DNA of 64,000 bases. Origin: Romanomermis culicivorax. Lineage: Eukaryota; Nematoda; Enoplea; Mermithida; Mermithidae. The notes beneath the pieces are model-generated. The model saw nothing but the letters and a program-made list of their open reading frames with translations, had not been told where the DNA came from and did no database searches. The stretch is from contig CAWUHX010000173.1 in the NCBI GenBank assembly GCA_963922205.1, forward strand, positions 434,001-498,000, written 5' to 3'. Positions 34,501 to 41,037 of this stretch are shown piece after piece; position 1 is the stretch's first letter, and each line of letters begins with the position of its first letter. Both the position numbers and the translations under genes were made by a program.

Positions 34501-37500
34501 ATATCGGGTTCCTATACCCCATACATCCCTAAAAACTACTTCCCGTTTACTCATATCAGTGCAACAGTGCGATACATGCGTCCAGGTCACATTTTCTCGC
34601 CAGAACTCTCGATTCGATAGGATAATAATTTTATTTCCGACTGATCGTGAATGCTGTTCTGATTGAGTACTGGGTATTATACTGAAGATCGACAAAGAAA
34701 TTGGTACGTAAATTACAATTATAGAGACAATGAGCGTCTTGAAATTATAAAAAAATCAGAAAATTGGTAATTTTACATGAAGAATATGTCCAAGAACACA
34801 ACCTGGGAAATTAGAAAAACTTGGTAATTCGCGATATGTTTTCTTTTTCTGGGAAAACTGACAAAGTCAGGGGATTTGGAGCGAAGTCGAAAAATATGTC
34901 GATGCTTTTCGAAATCAGTCACATAAAAATCAGAAAGGAAATTTTTCGGTTACTACACGAAGAACTAAGGCTAGTGTATGAGTTTTTCTTCCGTAACTTG
35001 AAAGACAGTCTCAAAATATTCAAGGTCCATAGATTTTTTAAATCCGTTATCACGCTTAAAATCATTTTAACATTTACTTCCATTCTGAAATAATGCAGTC
35101 CGACAAAATATACATATTCTACAGAAAAGACGTGCAAGATAATTATTATGCTAGTGTCCTTCATTGTTGGGGATGTCTTCAAATTCTTTTCATCTATGTC
35201 ACTGGTCAGATTTCTTCACTGTTGAAAATTTGAATAGTTAAATAATTTTATTATTTTTTTGATAAATTGGGAAAGTATATTCGTCTCTTTTCGGACAATT
35301 TGCTGATGTACTGATGATTTCGAAATGCTTGATAGATAGTACCGTCAATCATACATGTAATTGTAGGAAGTACCATAGAAACCCCCAGAAATCGTCGGTC
35401 ATATGGTTAGCCATATAGCAGTCATAGAGACCCCCGTTCTATTTGATCGGAAAAATACTGTAAAATATAAATTTTTTGATGAAAAATATCAATTTTTGAA
35501 CAGAAAATGGTTGAAAATGTCAATTTTCTCGACGCTTCGCGTCATGAATATATTTTTACGGTTTTTTTCAGACCAAAATTACCACCTTTCGAACAGTTTT
35601 TCGGACTTTTTTACTGAAAAAATCGATTTTTTTCAGGAAACCCCTCCCCTAAAATTTTGGGTGACCCCCGGCCCCAAAAAAGTCGCTTGACTCCTCCCCA
35701 GCCCTCGATGCTCTGTCCATTACTTGTATGCCATCAATCTACTAGAAAACCAAAAAGCGGCAGTAAATCAACCAAAATTCGAAAATCCAATCAGAAAATC
35801 TTGATTCATCAATCGCGGTCCAATGGCGGATCCAGAAATTTTTTTCGGGGGGGGGGGGGGAGCGGTTTTGCAAAATTGTTTTTTGCCTCAAAAAACATGC
35901 CTACTGTGATAAAAACGTTGTTTTCCGACATTTGTCGACGTCCTACATCTTTCTGGCTCAAAATTTAGTATTTTTCAAAAAAAAAATTCAAAAATTTTTC
36001 AAATTTGCTTATGGGTATACAGAAAAAAATCGTATTTCAAAAGTTTCGGGGGGCGGCCGCCCCCCTATATCCGCACTTGGCGCAGGCCCAAATTCATTAG
36101 CGCGGCGCTAAAAACAGTGCATTGCTCAGAACCTAATAGCATATTCTTTGGAACACTCCCATTGTTTTTCATTCCAGTGTATTATGATTCAAATCTGAGT
36201 TGTCGGTCATCAGCGTTTTTATTATATGTGTGAAAAGTTTATTTTCTGGCTCGTTTATATTACACTGATAATCCTGGAGAATTTTTATCCTAAATCCGCT
36301 AGTAGATATTTCTTCCCATTTGTCTTCAGTTATACTGTTGTCAACCAGCGAAAAAATCAAAATTATTAGCAGGGAATCAACCGTTTTCGGTATACATGAA
36401 GTGGAACAGCAAAAATTAGGCGATCAAAATGTTGAAATTAGGCAATCAAACCAACCAAAGCAAAAAACCAATTAAATAAGGTACGAAAACTTAGTTAAAA
36501 AAATTCGAAATTGTGAATATTGTTATAAGCTATTGAATCAGATCAGGAAAGTTTCTAATCGTGAGGGCTCTCCATCTAGCATGTTTATTGAAAAAAAACG
36601 TACTGACCGACCTTCAGCTTTCTCGAATCAAAGATCAATCATAGACATGATGAATCGTTATGGAATAAACTAAGTGTTCTTGGTGGTACGCTGTTAGCTA
36701 AGCGTCAATAAATTGATGAAATTTGATGAATATCTAGTGTGCGGCTAAATTTTATAATTTGCCAGAATTTATTATTCTAGCTTTGTCTGACGACAAGGTG
36801 TCATCTTTAAAATTAAAATTGAAGTGGGACGTCTGAACTTTACGAATTTGAATTTTTATGAAAAGGATGCACTGGAGAGGCTGAAGAGTTAACACTGCTG
36901 CGATTCCCATTCTAGAAAATGGTTTGAAATGAAGCGTTTTTTATTTTCATTTTTTTACTTATTTATTAAAAATATACATAAATACTCCATAATTTTATAG
37001 ACAAAAACCCTGTGGATTATACAGCCTGCGGTTATGTCCATCACCACCACCATTTTCTTTCTGTTGAAACACACAAAAGCAGAACCAAAAGTAATCGTTT
37101 CCGGGTCATCAAATTCTTACGATATTTTTAATTCGGCTCTGATCATTTATTGAAAAATGAATTTATCCCTTTCGGTCCTTTTTACCATTGACATAGCTAG
37201 TTCTCTTAATTAGTATTCAACGACTGACTTTATACACTCACTCGTTTAGTGAAGCCGTTTACGAAAGTGTAAATCCTGTTTGATAAACGCTGATAGAATT
37301 AATGTATAAGAGCTGTTTGTCAGTTTTTTCAATCCTCTTTTTTAGTTACTCGTCGTCATCGGGTTCTACTCCATTTATATCAGTAAAAATAAAGTTCTAA
37401 GTGTTAAAGAAGTTTTAAGAAGTTGGAAACATACCTGTACTTGGGGGGCGGGTTGATGGGACCCCCCCCCCAATTTGGCCAACCCAGTACCCAAAATCAT

Positions 37501-39120
37501 TTCCCCCCCAACCCCCCCAGTTGGGAAAAAATTAAAAAAATTTGCCAAAAAGTGTATGTTTTTTGGCCTTTTTTGGAAAAAATTTCGACTTTTTCCTACC
37601 CCCCCCCAAATTTCGGATTTACCCCCCTCCCCAACTGGTCGGAGGTCTTACAGGTATGGTTGGAAAGTCATGATTCTCCAGTTCCTGATCATTTGAATTC
37701 TAAGGTAAGAAAACGATAGATTTTGTTGGTGATAAAGTCATTTCTTATATCTTTCAGGACGTTATGGTCGTCTTGGAACCGTCGTTAATGGGCGGCGAAT
37801 ACGGCGACGAAGACGAACGTTATATTCAACGATTGGAAAATACTCAATACGACCCTGCGGCCGCCAACGCCCAAATGACTATGAGTTCGCCGGTGACTAG
37901 CGTCGGAATGCTTTCAAATGCTATGATGCCACCTCACTTACAGCCCGATCGTATGTTTTTTCATTATTTCAAAGGTTTATTTTAAAAAGCCAGAGAAAAT
38001 GCAAACTTTTCCACGATTCGTCATTATCAGAATTATGTACATATCATGCAGAGGTCCCCAAGGTCAGATTTTTCAGGTAGGATCAAATTTAAAAATTTGC
38101 GGAGGTAGTGTAGCTAAATGTCCACTTAACACTTCATTTTGCCTCAAAATTAGGCACCCATTGATGAATTTTCAGGACTTTAGGTAGGGGTAATACCTCC
38201 CTCATACCCCTCCCTATGAAGTTGTCCGATATCATGCATTCATAAAATTTATTGATCTTATTCAAGTGAGAGCCTGTGTCGAGATTCACCTCCGTCAAAT
38301 TGAAGGATATCGAAAATCACCTGGGAGGAATTTTAAAAATAAGTTTACTGTCAATAAATCTCAAACGTGGTGAACATTATTGCGAGTTAAATGAATAGTC
38401 GTCAAATTTTTCTATTATGTAAGAATTCGAAGGAAAATCAGTCATAAATGAACCATTTTTATTATGTTCAAATGAATACAGCGAAAATTGTATCATTAGA
38501 AGATTCAAACGGCCGTTCAATCAGAGTTCCTCGGAAAATATAAATAAGGGGACTCCGATCTAAATAACTTTCTCGCTTTAAACAAGTTCTGAGTCATTCC
38601 CACGGTTAACGAAACAGGCTTACAAAAAAGCGACGTCCGTAGCACTGAAAACGCATTTTTATTGCCAAGAATTAGCTCTTTGGAATTTTTTTCGACTGAT
38701 TCCAACAATTTTTCTGTTATTCAAATAAAAGTTTCGAATGTTCTCCGTCGTATTTGAAAACTTTCTTTGAAATATGTTCAAGACACAAAAAAATTCATTC
38801 TCAAATATTTCATTTTTTGAGGTTCGTTCGATCCGAGCATGGTTTGGCCAGGCGGTCCGCCGGCCCATTTGCAACACCACAGCGCAAGCGTCAGCGGTCC
38901 GAACACACCAATTGGTCGTACGACGACGCCCAGCCTCATGATGCATCCACAGTTGGTCTCTTCGCCGGCTAATATGTTGGGCGGTGGATCGGCGCCGCCG
39001 CCTCCTCAACAGCAACCGCCGCCGTCGTCGCAGCATCAAATAATCCGCCAGGGCGGTATAGCCGGAAGTCAGAACGGAAGTCGACAAAGTACGCCAAACG
39101 CGACGCCAACGTCTTTTTAA
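10321..39120 (+). CDS. LDB1: LIM-domain-binding protein (LDB/Chip/CLIM family), 11 coding exons
   Basis: This nuclear adaptor binds LIM-homeodomain and LMO proteins and self-associates to link enhancers and promoters. Eleven exons with GT-AG borders join in frame to 551 codons if translation starts at 10321. Residues 1-104 begin Pro/Gly-rich. Residues about 105-320 form the self-association domain, with FEDDATLTL, TIGRTLIPRYF, ELIPRDEL and ILEPMQELM. Residues 335-387 hold the nuclear signal KRRKRK. Residues 388 to about 425 form the LIM-interaction domain (DVMVVLEPSLMGGEYGDEDE, RLENTQYD). The remainder is Gly/Pro/Gln-rich. The length is close to fly Chip and longer than vertebrate LDB1. The exon holding the proposed start is open upstream to an acceptor ending at 10237, so the true start may lie in an earlier exon. 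The symbol marks family membership; orthology is inferred. Confidence 0.93.
10946..11027 (+). CDS. LDB1: LDB exon 2
   Basis: The acceptor TTTTCAATTTTAG ends at 10945 and the donor GTAAGA starts at 11028. The first base completes the codon left by exon 1 and the exon ends in phase 0. It encodes RLSDMNRRLLQRPRE, matching the conserved ELNKRLQ-type helix just before the self-association core. Confidence 0.85.
11370..11760. mobile_element. MITE of the ACATGCACGG type
   Basis: It starts ACACGCACGGCAAGAATT, and the first 150 bases resemble the copy at 19443 (phrases ACGGCAA, CAAAAAAACAAAAAAAG, CATACA, ATGCATAAAAAT). The 8-mer AAGTTCAG flanks it at 11362-11369 and 11761-11768, a perfect match. The right end is not a clear inverse of the left, so the duplication is the main evidence for that border. 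Confidence 0.6.
12880..13015. repeat. degenerate repeats of a TACCGATACATTCGG-like motif
   Basis: Seven or so imperfect copies of a 12-18 bp phrase such as TACCGATGCATTCGG, TACTAATACATTCGG, TACCGATACCTTTGG and TACCGATACGTTCCG. No function is evident. Confidence 0.6.
15292..18260 (-). mobile_element. autonomous hAT transposon, nearly complete
   Basis: The terminal repeats are TAGGGATGGGC at the left and GCCCATCCCTA at the right. They are flanked by ATGGCTAT (15284-15291) and ATAGCTAT (18261-18268), 7/8. Both subterminal regions carry several GATCCGGATCCGC-like motifs in clusters, a usual place for transposase binding in hAT elements. The transposase gene on the minus strand spans almost the whole interior. 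The length of 2,969 bp is normal for the superfamily. Confidence 0.92.
15499..17891 (-). pseudogene. hAT transposase with BED zinc finger, one apparent frameshift
   Basis: The start codon is at 17891. A BED finger comes first (VWDYF, CNECG, then HLERKH). After several likely introns come the catalytic-core signatures: FTTDIWSNQ with the first Asp (near 17165), VVVRDSGSNIVKAL (second Asp), CAAHQMNLI, a WWNST block near 16470, FFDPRYKDKFF (near 16040), and the dimerisation domain PLTWWHLN, SEQLFSGAGQIYDPTRNCL, LLFVKYNLATIG with a stop at 15499-15501. Proposed introns fit GT-AG, for example about 16867-16914 (donor GTAAGT) and 17064-17126. The reading breaks only at a homopolymer near 15645, where six T would need to be five; this could be a true mutation or a sequencing error. 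Exon joins are inferred. Confidence 0.85.
18534..18703. mobile_element. CATACATGCAC-family MITE, short copy
   Basis: The ends CATACATGTGC and GCACATGTGTG are near-perfect inverted repeats. Flanking 8-mers CTTCCCAT and CTTCCAAC match 6/8. At 170 bp it is the shortest member seen and has no coding capacity. Confidence 0.65.
19009..19421. mobile_element. probable inverted-repeat element
   Basis: The left end AGAGCTTAGTTGCACTAA and the inverse of the right end (GGAGTTTGGTTGTATTAA) are similar. The interior repeats CTCGA, GGATTATCC and GTTAGTGCAACT in both orientations. No target duplication was recognised, so the class is open. Confidence 0.45.
19443..19648. mobile_element. ACATGCACGG-type MITE
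   Basis: It begins AGACATGCACGGC and ends TATGTGCATGCATGT, with inverted ACATGCA-type termini. TAAGGACC (19435-19442) and TAAGGACG (19649-19656) form a 7/8 duplication. The interior matches the element at 11370 and has G and C runs. Confidence 0.7.
20554..22586. mobile_element. TIR element with CAGGGTTCATACA ends
   Basis: The left end CAGGGTTCATACA and right end TGTATGAACCCTG are perfect inverse copies. Both ends are followed inward by CTGGAAAACCTGG units and ACACAGGGAATTTT, also inverted. The 6-mer AGTATT occurs directly outside each end, shorter than a hAT duplication, so the superfamily is not settled. It encloses part of a CAGGGTTTTTTTT-type hAT-like repeat (from 20977) and the minisatellite foldback at 21611-22079. 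A related end is seen at 22710-22730. Confidence 0.65.
21611..22079. mobile_element. foldback element made of a 15-18 bp minisatellite in two opposed arrays
   Basis: About 19 units of the kind ACATTAGAGCGCAGG or ACAATAGAGCGCAGG run on the + strand from 21620 to about 21925. They are then followed by about nine inverted units (CGCTCTAATGTC) to 22075. The 9-mer AATATCAAA flanks the structure at 21602-21610 and 22080-22088. Long inverted repeats built of tandem units plus a 9-bp duplication are the architecture known for Drosophila Foldback. No protein is encoded. Confidence 0.75.
22799..22910 (+). CDS. LDB1: LDB exon 3
   Basis: The acceptor TTTTTTAG ends at 22798 and the donor GTAGAC starts at 22911; it enters in phase 0 and leaves in phase 1. 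It encodes SNEFFEDDATLTLSF and EDGAKRY, the strongly conserved start of the self-association domain. Where most family members have WW before this block, the sequence here reads SWCEHF. Confidence 0.95.
23386..23552 (+). CDS. LDB1: LDB exon 4
   Basis: The acceptor CTTAAG ends at 23385 and the donor GTAAGT starts at 23553. Its first two bases complete a Thr codon, giving TIGRTLIPRYFRTMFEAG, then YYMVRSS and SPYYMQ. The match to the family core is strong. Confidence 0.96.
23701..23959. mobile_element. GC-rich foldback MITE with TTA duplication
   Basis: Long inverted repeats of about 47 bp begin AGGCCCTGTCATACTTC and end GAAGTATGACAGGGCCT. TTA lies on each side (23698-23700 and 23960-23962), as for PIF/Harbinger insertions. 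The interior is packed with GGCGCCG palindromes and stands out sharply from the AT-rich surroundings. It lies in the intron between LDB exons 4 and 5. Confidence 0.8.
24063..24206 (+). CDS. LDB1: LDB exon 5
   Basis: The acceptor TTATTTTAG ends at 24062 and the donor GTACGT starts at 24207; phase 0 at both ends, 48 codons. It encodes VQTNGRLVCEFAYPI, RIKTWDFLVIDHIELIPRDE, matching the KTWHF and ELIPR blocks of the family. Confidence 0.95.
24272..24358 (+). CDS. LDB1: LDB exon 6
   Basis: The acceptor CGTTTTTAAG ends at 24271 and the donor GTAAGT starts at 24359; 29 codons, phase 0. The intron before it is only 65 bp. It encodes NFDMCKSVTRHGILPAILNY, the part leading into the SSBP-binding conserved region. 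Confidence 0.94.
24359..26114 (+). other. LDB intron 6
   Basis: A phase 0 intron of 1.8 kb. The only recognisable element is the CAGAC-family MITE at 25665-25844. The remaining sequence is AT-rich with no supported exon. Confidence 0.6.
25665..25844 (+). mobile_element. CAGAC MITE family copy
   Basis: It shares about 175 bp with the copies at 29139 and 38049 and ends GGGGTTGTCTG. The left end is mutated (CATACCTCCCCAAGG). CTTATTGT (25657-25664) and CTTATTAT (25845-25852) form a 7/8 duplication. Confidence 0.85.
26115..26253 (+). CDS. LDB1: LDB exon 7
   Basis: The acceptor GTTTATAG ends at 26114 and the donor GTACGT starts at 26254; phase 0 to phase 1. It encodes LCYILEPMQELMAHYRIHE and LSPQECLKRVAFQKF, the Ldb/Chip conserved region used for SSBP binding in known members. 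Confidence 0.95.
26712..26753 (+). CDS. LDB1: LDB exon 8 (42-nt microexon)
   Basis: The acceptor CCTTTATAG ends at 26711 and the donor GTAAGC starts at 26754; phase 1 to phase 1. It encodes GAQPSAQAMMPPE, a short linker. Its length is a multiple of three, so it could be skipped without changing the frame. Confidence 0.8.
27203..27360 (+). CDS. LDB1: LDB exon 9
   Basis: The acceptor TTTTCTCATTAG ends at 27202 and the donor GTATGG starts at 27361; phase 1 to phase 0. It encodes QPKQTKRRKRKGSSSGG, the nuclear-localisation stretch of LDB proteins, followed by a Ser/Thr/Gly/Pro linker. Confidence 0.93.
28993..29106. mobile_element. palindromic element rich in GGTACC
   Basis: It opens AGAACCCGGGTATACCCGGG and closes with the inverse phrase GGGTACCCGGGTTCT. 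An internal inverted pair (GGGTTTCGGGTACCCGAAAC) extends the palindrome. It could fold almost entirely into hairpins. No clear duplication is visible. Confidence 0.6.
29139..29318 (+). mobile_element. CAGAC MITE family copy
   Basis: The ends are CAGACGTTCCCAAGG and GGGGCAGTCTG. CCTTGAGT (29131-29138) and GCTTGAGT (29319-29326) form a 7/8 duplication. The interior contains the family phrase GGGGGTAATACCCCCTCATA. Confidence 0.88.
30709..32153 (+). mobile_element. PIF/Harbinger-like element, copy 1
   Basis: Both ends carry inverted repeats of the form GTATTCATAAAAAGGCTAAA and its inverse (CTTTATGAATACGGCCC), each followed inward by CTATAGACCGG units. A degraded transposase-like reading is inside (30963-31280). 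The internally deleted copy at 32729-33546 has the same ends. A three-base duplication could not be confirmed. Confidence 0.7.
30963..31280 (+). pseudogene. Harbinger-type transposase fragment
   Basis: The reading MQRFRFDRQDILNITELI, then SPTQRN, a stop, AIPAILQVCIAIRCY, and TACRTIHKVTAAILCYLPQY with ISFPKGD follows the N-terminal pattern of PIF/Harbinger (HARBI1-like) transposases: an FRF/ILxLxxLI block, PTxRN, LQVLIALRFY, a helix-turn-helix ending TVSRxIHRVTxA, and IxFP. There is at least one in-frame stop and no visible DDE core after it, so it is a relic. Confidence 0.7.
32240..34058. mobile_element. hAT-like element, AGGGTTTTTTGTGC ends, perfect 8-bp duplication
   Basis: The left end GAGGGTTTTTTGTGCC and right end GTGCACAAAAAACACTG are inverted. 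ATTCAAAC flanks both sides (32232-32239 and 34059-34066), a perfect match. The hairpin CGGCGCTTCGCGCCG lies at 32416. A Harbinger-like copy (32729-33546) is inserted inside. Fragments of the same family occur at 3814 and, inverted, at 42003-42190. Confidence 0.88.
32729..33546 (+). mobile_element. PIF/Harbinger-like element, deleted copy 2
   Basis: The ends GGGCCGTACTCATAAA and TTTATGAATACGGCCCC match copy 1. Interior blocks at both sides align with copy 1 but the transposase-coding middle is missing. This is a deletion derivative of the kind mobilised in trans. Confidence 0.75.
35821..36079. mobile_element. hAT-type MITE, CAATGGCGGATCCAG end
   Basis: The left end CAATGGCGGATCCAG and the inverse of the right end (CAAGTGCGGATATAG) match in most positions, each followed inward by a G run. 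Flanking 8-mers TCGCGGTC and GCGCAGGC match 5/8, so the duplication is weak. A CARTGGCGGATCCAG terminus is a form I associate with hAT MITEs in animals. Confidence 0.6.
37430..37658. mobile_element. CATACCTGTA MITE, copy 3 with perfect duplication
   Basis: Inverted repeats CATACCTGTA and TACAGGTATG. GTTGGAAA lies on each side (37422-37429 and 37659-37666), 8/8. It ends about 100 bp before the LIM-interaction exon of the LDB gene. Confidence 0.92.
37758..37950 (+). CDS. LDB1: LDB exon 10 (LIM-interaction domain)
   Basis: The acceptor ATCTTTCAG ends at 37757 and the donor GTATGT starts at 37951; phase 0 to phase 1. It opens with DVMVVLEPSLMGGEYGDEDE and RLENTQYD, the LIM-interaction domain that wraps along tandem LIM domains, and continues with a Met/Ser-rich stretch. 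Confidence 0.97.
38049..38228 (+). mobile_element. CAGAC MITE family copy with perfect duplication
   Basis: The ends CAGAGGTCCCC and GTTGTCCG are mutated family ends. ATATCATG flanks both sides (38041-38048 and 38229-38236), 8/8. It lies in the last LDB intron. Confidence 0.92.
38822..39120 (+). CDS. LDB1: LDB exon 11 (C-terminal)
   Basis: The acceptor CATTTTTTGAG ends at 38821; it enters in phase 1 and stops with TAA at 39118. It encodes RSFDPSMVWPGGPPAHL, SGPNTPIGRTTTP and a Pro/Gln run, ending GSRQSTPNATPTSF. The tail is longer than in vertebrate LDB1. GC content is well above the flanks, supporting coding use. Confidence 0.92.
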
Positions 39121-39370
39121 AACGTGAGAGTGAAAATTACGCAACGAAATGCAATTTTAATTTATTGTGTTCGTAACGATCAACAAATTTTTCAACATTC
39201 AGAATAGAACGCAAATTGCCGATTTCTGGTGGAAGGTTCGCAAAAATTTTGCGCACCAAGTTTTGATCCGATTTTCCCACTAAATATCTTTCCACAGAGT
39301 CGATTGTTCCACCGAATTTTAGTCGGGTGTTTTGATAGTCAAAATAAGTTAAAAATAAATTCATCGAATT

Positions 39371-39447
39371 ATAGGGGTAATCCCCATCATACCCCTCCCC
39401 ATTATAGGAGTAATGCCCCCTCATACCCCTCCCCATGGGGTTGTCTG
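39371..39447 (+). mobile_element. CAGAC MITE, right-end fragment partly duplicated
   Basis: Only the right end of the family is present (TCATACCCCTCCCCATGGGG then TTGTCTG). The TAATnCCCCnTCATACCCCT block occurs twice in tandem. The left half is missing. Confidence 0.75.
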
Positions 39448-40866
39448 GACTATAGCGTTCAAGTATAGGCTTTTCACACCTGAAGTGGGAAGTGTGAATT
39501 TCCAGAATTTAAATTTTCATGAGTAAAATTTAATGGGACTCGATAAACTAAAAACTTATCAGTGCTCTGATTGTCGCTCCAGGTATTGGTTTGAAATGAA
39601 CAATTAGCACCTATGCTAGATTGAGTTTTTGGTCCAAAGATACATACATTATTTTACAATTTTGTCCAGAAAAAAATCTAAGAATTTATCCTCAAGAAAC
39701 CTGGGAAAGACATGAGATTTGGTTTTATAGAATCTGTATGAATCCCGTTGACAGATGTGAAATAGAGGTTGAAAATCGCATTTTATTTCCATCAATTACA
39801 GTCTGGTGTTCTTAACATACTTGAGGATCATAAAAGTGGAAAGCAAGTAGGTACTCCATCATATTTTCGTTACTTTCTATAAAACCACATAACCATAGTC
39901 GAGCTATCTCACGTTTGCTCGATTGATTTATCCTGATCGCTTTATGTTTAGTTACTTCAGTATCAAATGAGATGGAAATGATTAAATTAATTGCACAATT
40001 TAATAAAATTGCAATTTATAATACGGTTAACAATTTTTACGTAAGGGGATAAAATAGACATGCCTATCTGAAATTCGGTGAGGCAATCAATGCATTATCA
40101 TATCTCGAAACATATAGGATGAGAACTATTATCTTGCATCCGCGAAGAAATCGAATAATTGAATTTTATCAATAGTGATGATATTTCTTCAGAGCTGTTC
40201 GTTCTTCTGTTGTTATTGTTGATCAGACTGTCATTATTTCATTCTACTATTTTCTCTCTATTATAACTTCGACGTTGAAAATTTTCACTCACGCGCAAGA
40301 AATTTTCTGCGCTCGAATGTAAATTTCGTTTCGAGGAAAATATCTGGAATCTCTTTCGGTTCATTTATAAGCGAAATTTTGAATGCTGCAAGTTCTTCAA
40401 TGTTAAATGCATAATGAGTTTTATTTTATATTGAATGAAATTTGTCTTAATTTTTTTTCCGTCTGTAAGCTTTTGGTTATGGTCGAATTTTTTTACAGTC
40501 AGTTTTTGTGAAATGACATTGAGCTTTTCAGAGAGTTCAAAAAATGTCAACGAACATCAACTTTACTAACTTCACTTAACGAAGATTGAATAGTATTTCC
40601 GAATTATTCGACTATATATTTATTTATGATTCACTTTGTATTTTTATACCATTTTTTCCGGACGTGTGTCGTATTTTTTCTTTATTGGGTTTGTAAATCG
40701 TTTATAACGTTAATGCACATTTCGATAAAGATTATCTTATAAGTACGTGTTTAGCTTTCGAACGTGCCTTCTCCAAGTGCAATTTCGGAATCATGTGAAT
40801 ACGTACCTAAGTAGTGAAAAACGTTCTACCGTCTCTGCATTTGACCAACCCAAACGGTATGTCCCC

Positions 40867-40955
40867 TATACAGCGAAATCCACAACAGCGAAACTCCAAA
40901 TAATGAGATAAAACAGAAGTTCTCAATACAGAGAATCTCAATACAGCGAAAAAAG
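40867..40955. repeat. ATACAGCGA/TCTCAATACAG minisatellite remnant
   Basis: Phrases ATACAGCGAAAT, ACAGCGAAACTC, TCTCAATACAGAGA and TCTCAATACAGCGA repeat with a period near 15. They are the reverse complement of the array at 43310-43540 (TCGCTGTATTGAGA). Confidence 0.6.
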
Positions 40956-41037
40956 TTCTATGCATTAGAAAAAAGTGCTCGGCATTTTTGTAATAAATAT
41001 CCATATTAGCTCAATTAAAATCGTTTTTGCTAGTTAT

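Larger units (their letters stand above)
30650..34531. mobile_element. composite nest bounded by TAGGGATGT-like ends
   Basis: The left end TAGAGATGTAG at 30650 and right end ATACATCCCTA at 34531 are inverted. Internal phrases CCGGGTCTAAAATTTT occur near both ends and again after 32155. This suggests an old hAT-like element opened by later insertions (30709-32153 and 32240-34058). The outer duplication is weak (5/8), so the outer border is tentative. Confidence 0.45.
27361..37757 (+). other. LDB intron 9 (10.4 kb) with nested transposons
   Basis: A phase 0 intron lying directly before the LIM-interaction exon. It contains a palindromic element at 28993, a CAGAC MITE at 29139, the nested hAT/Harbinger group at about 30650-34531, a MITE at 35821 and the CATACCTGTA MITE at 37430. 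The parts at 27361-28990, 34532-35820 and 36080-37429 show nothing that can be named. Confidence 0.65.
39121..41037. other. LDB 3' UTR and downstream intergenic sequence
   Basis: AATAAA at 39354-39359 is a candidate polyadenylation signal, about 235 bases after the stop. A partial CAGAC MITE follows at once. The rest, to 41037, is AT-rich with no supported exon; a short minisatellite lies at 40867-40955. Confidence 0.5.

Noticed and set aside
34821-35182. Open frames on both strands of about 90 codons
   Set aside because: Composition matches the intron background; no homology, no splice-site arrangement and overlap with each other.
38659-39144. Arg-rich minus-strand frame opposite the last LDB exon
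   Set aside because: It is the complement of GC-rich LDB coding sequence; the + strand frame has splice support and family similarity.
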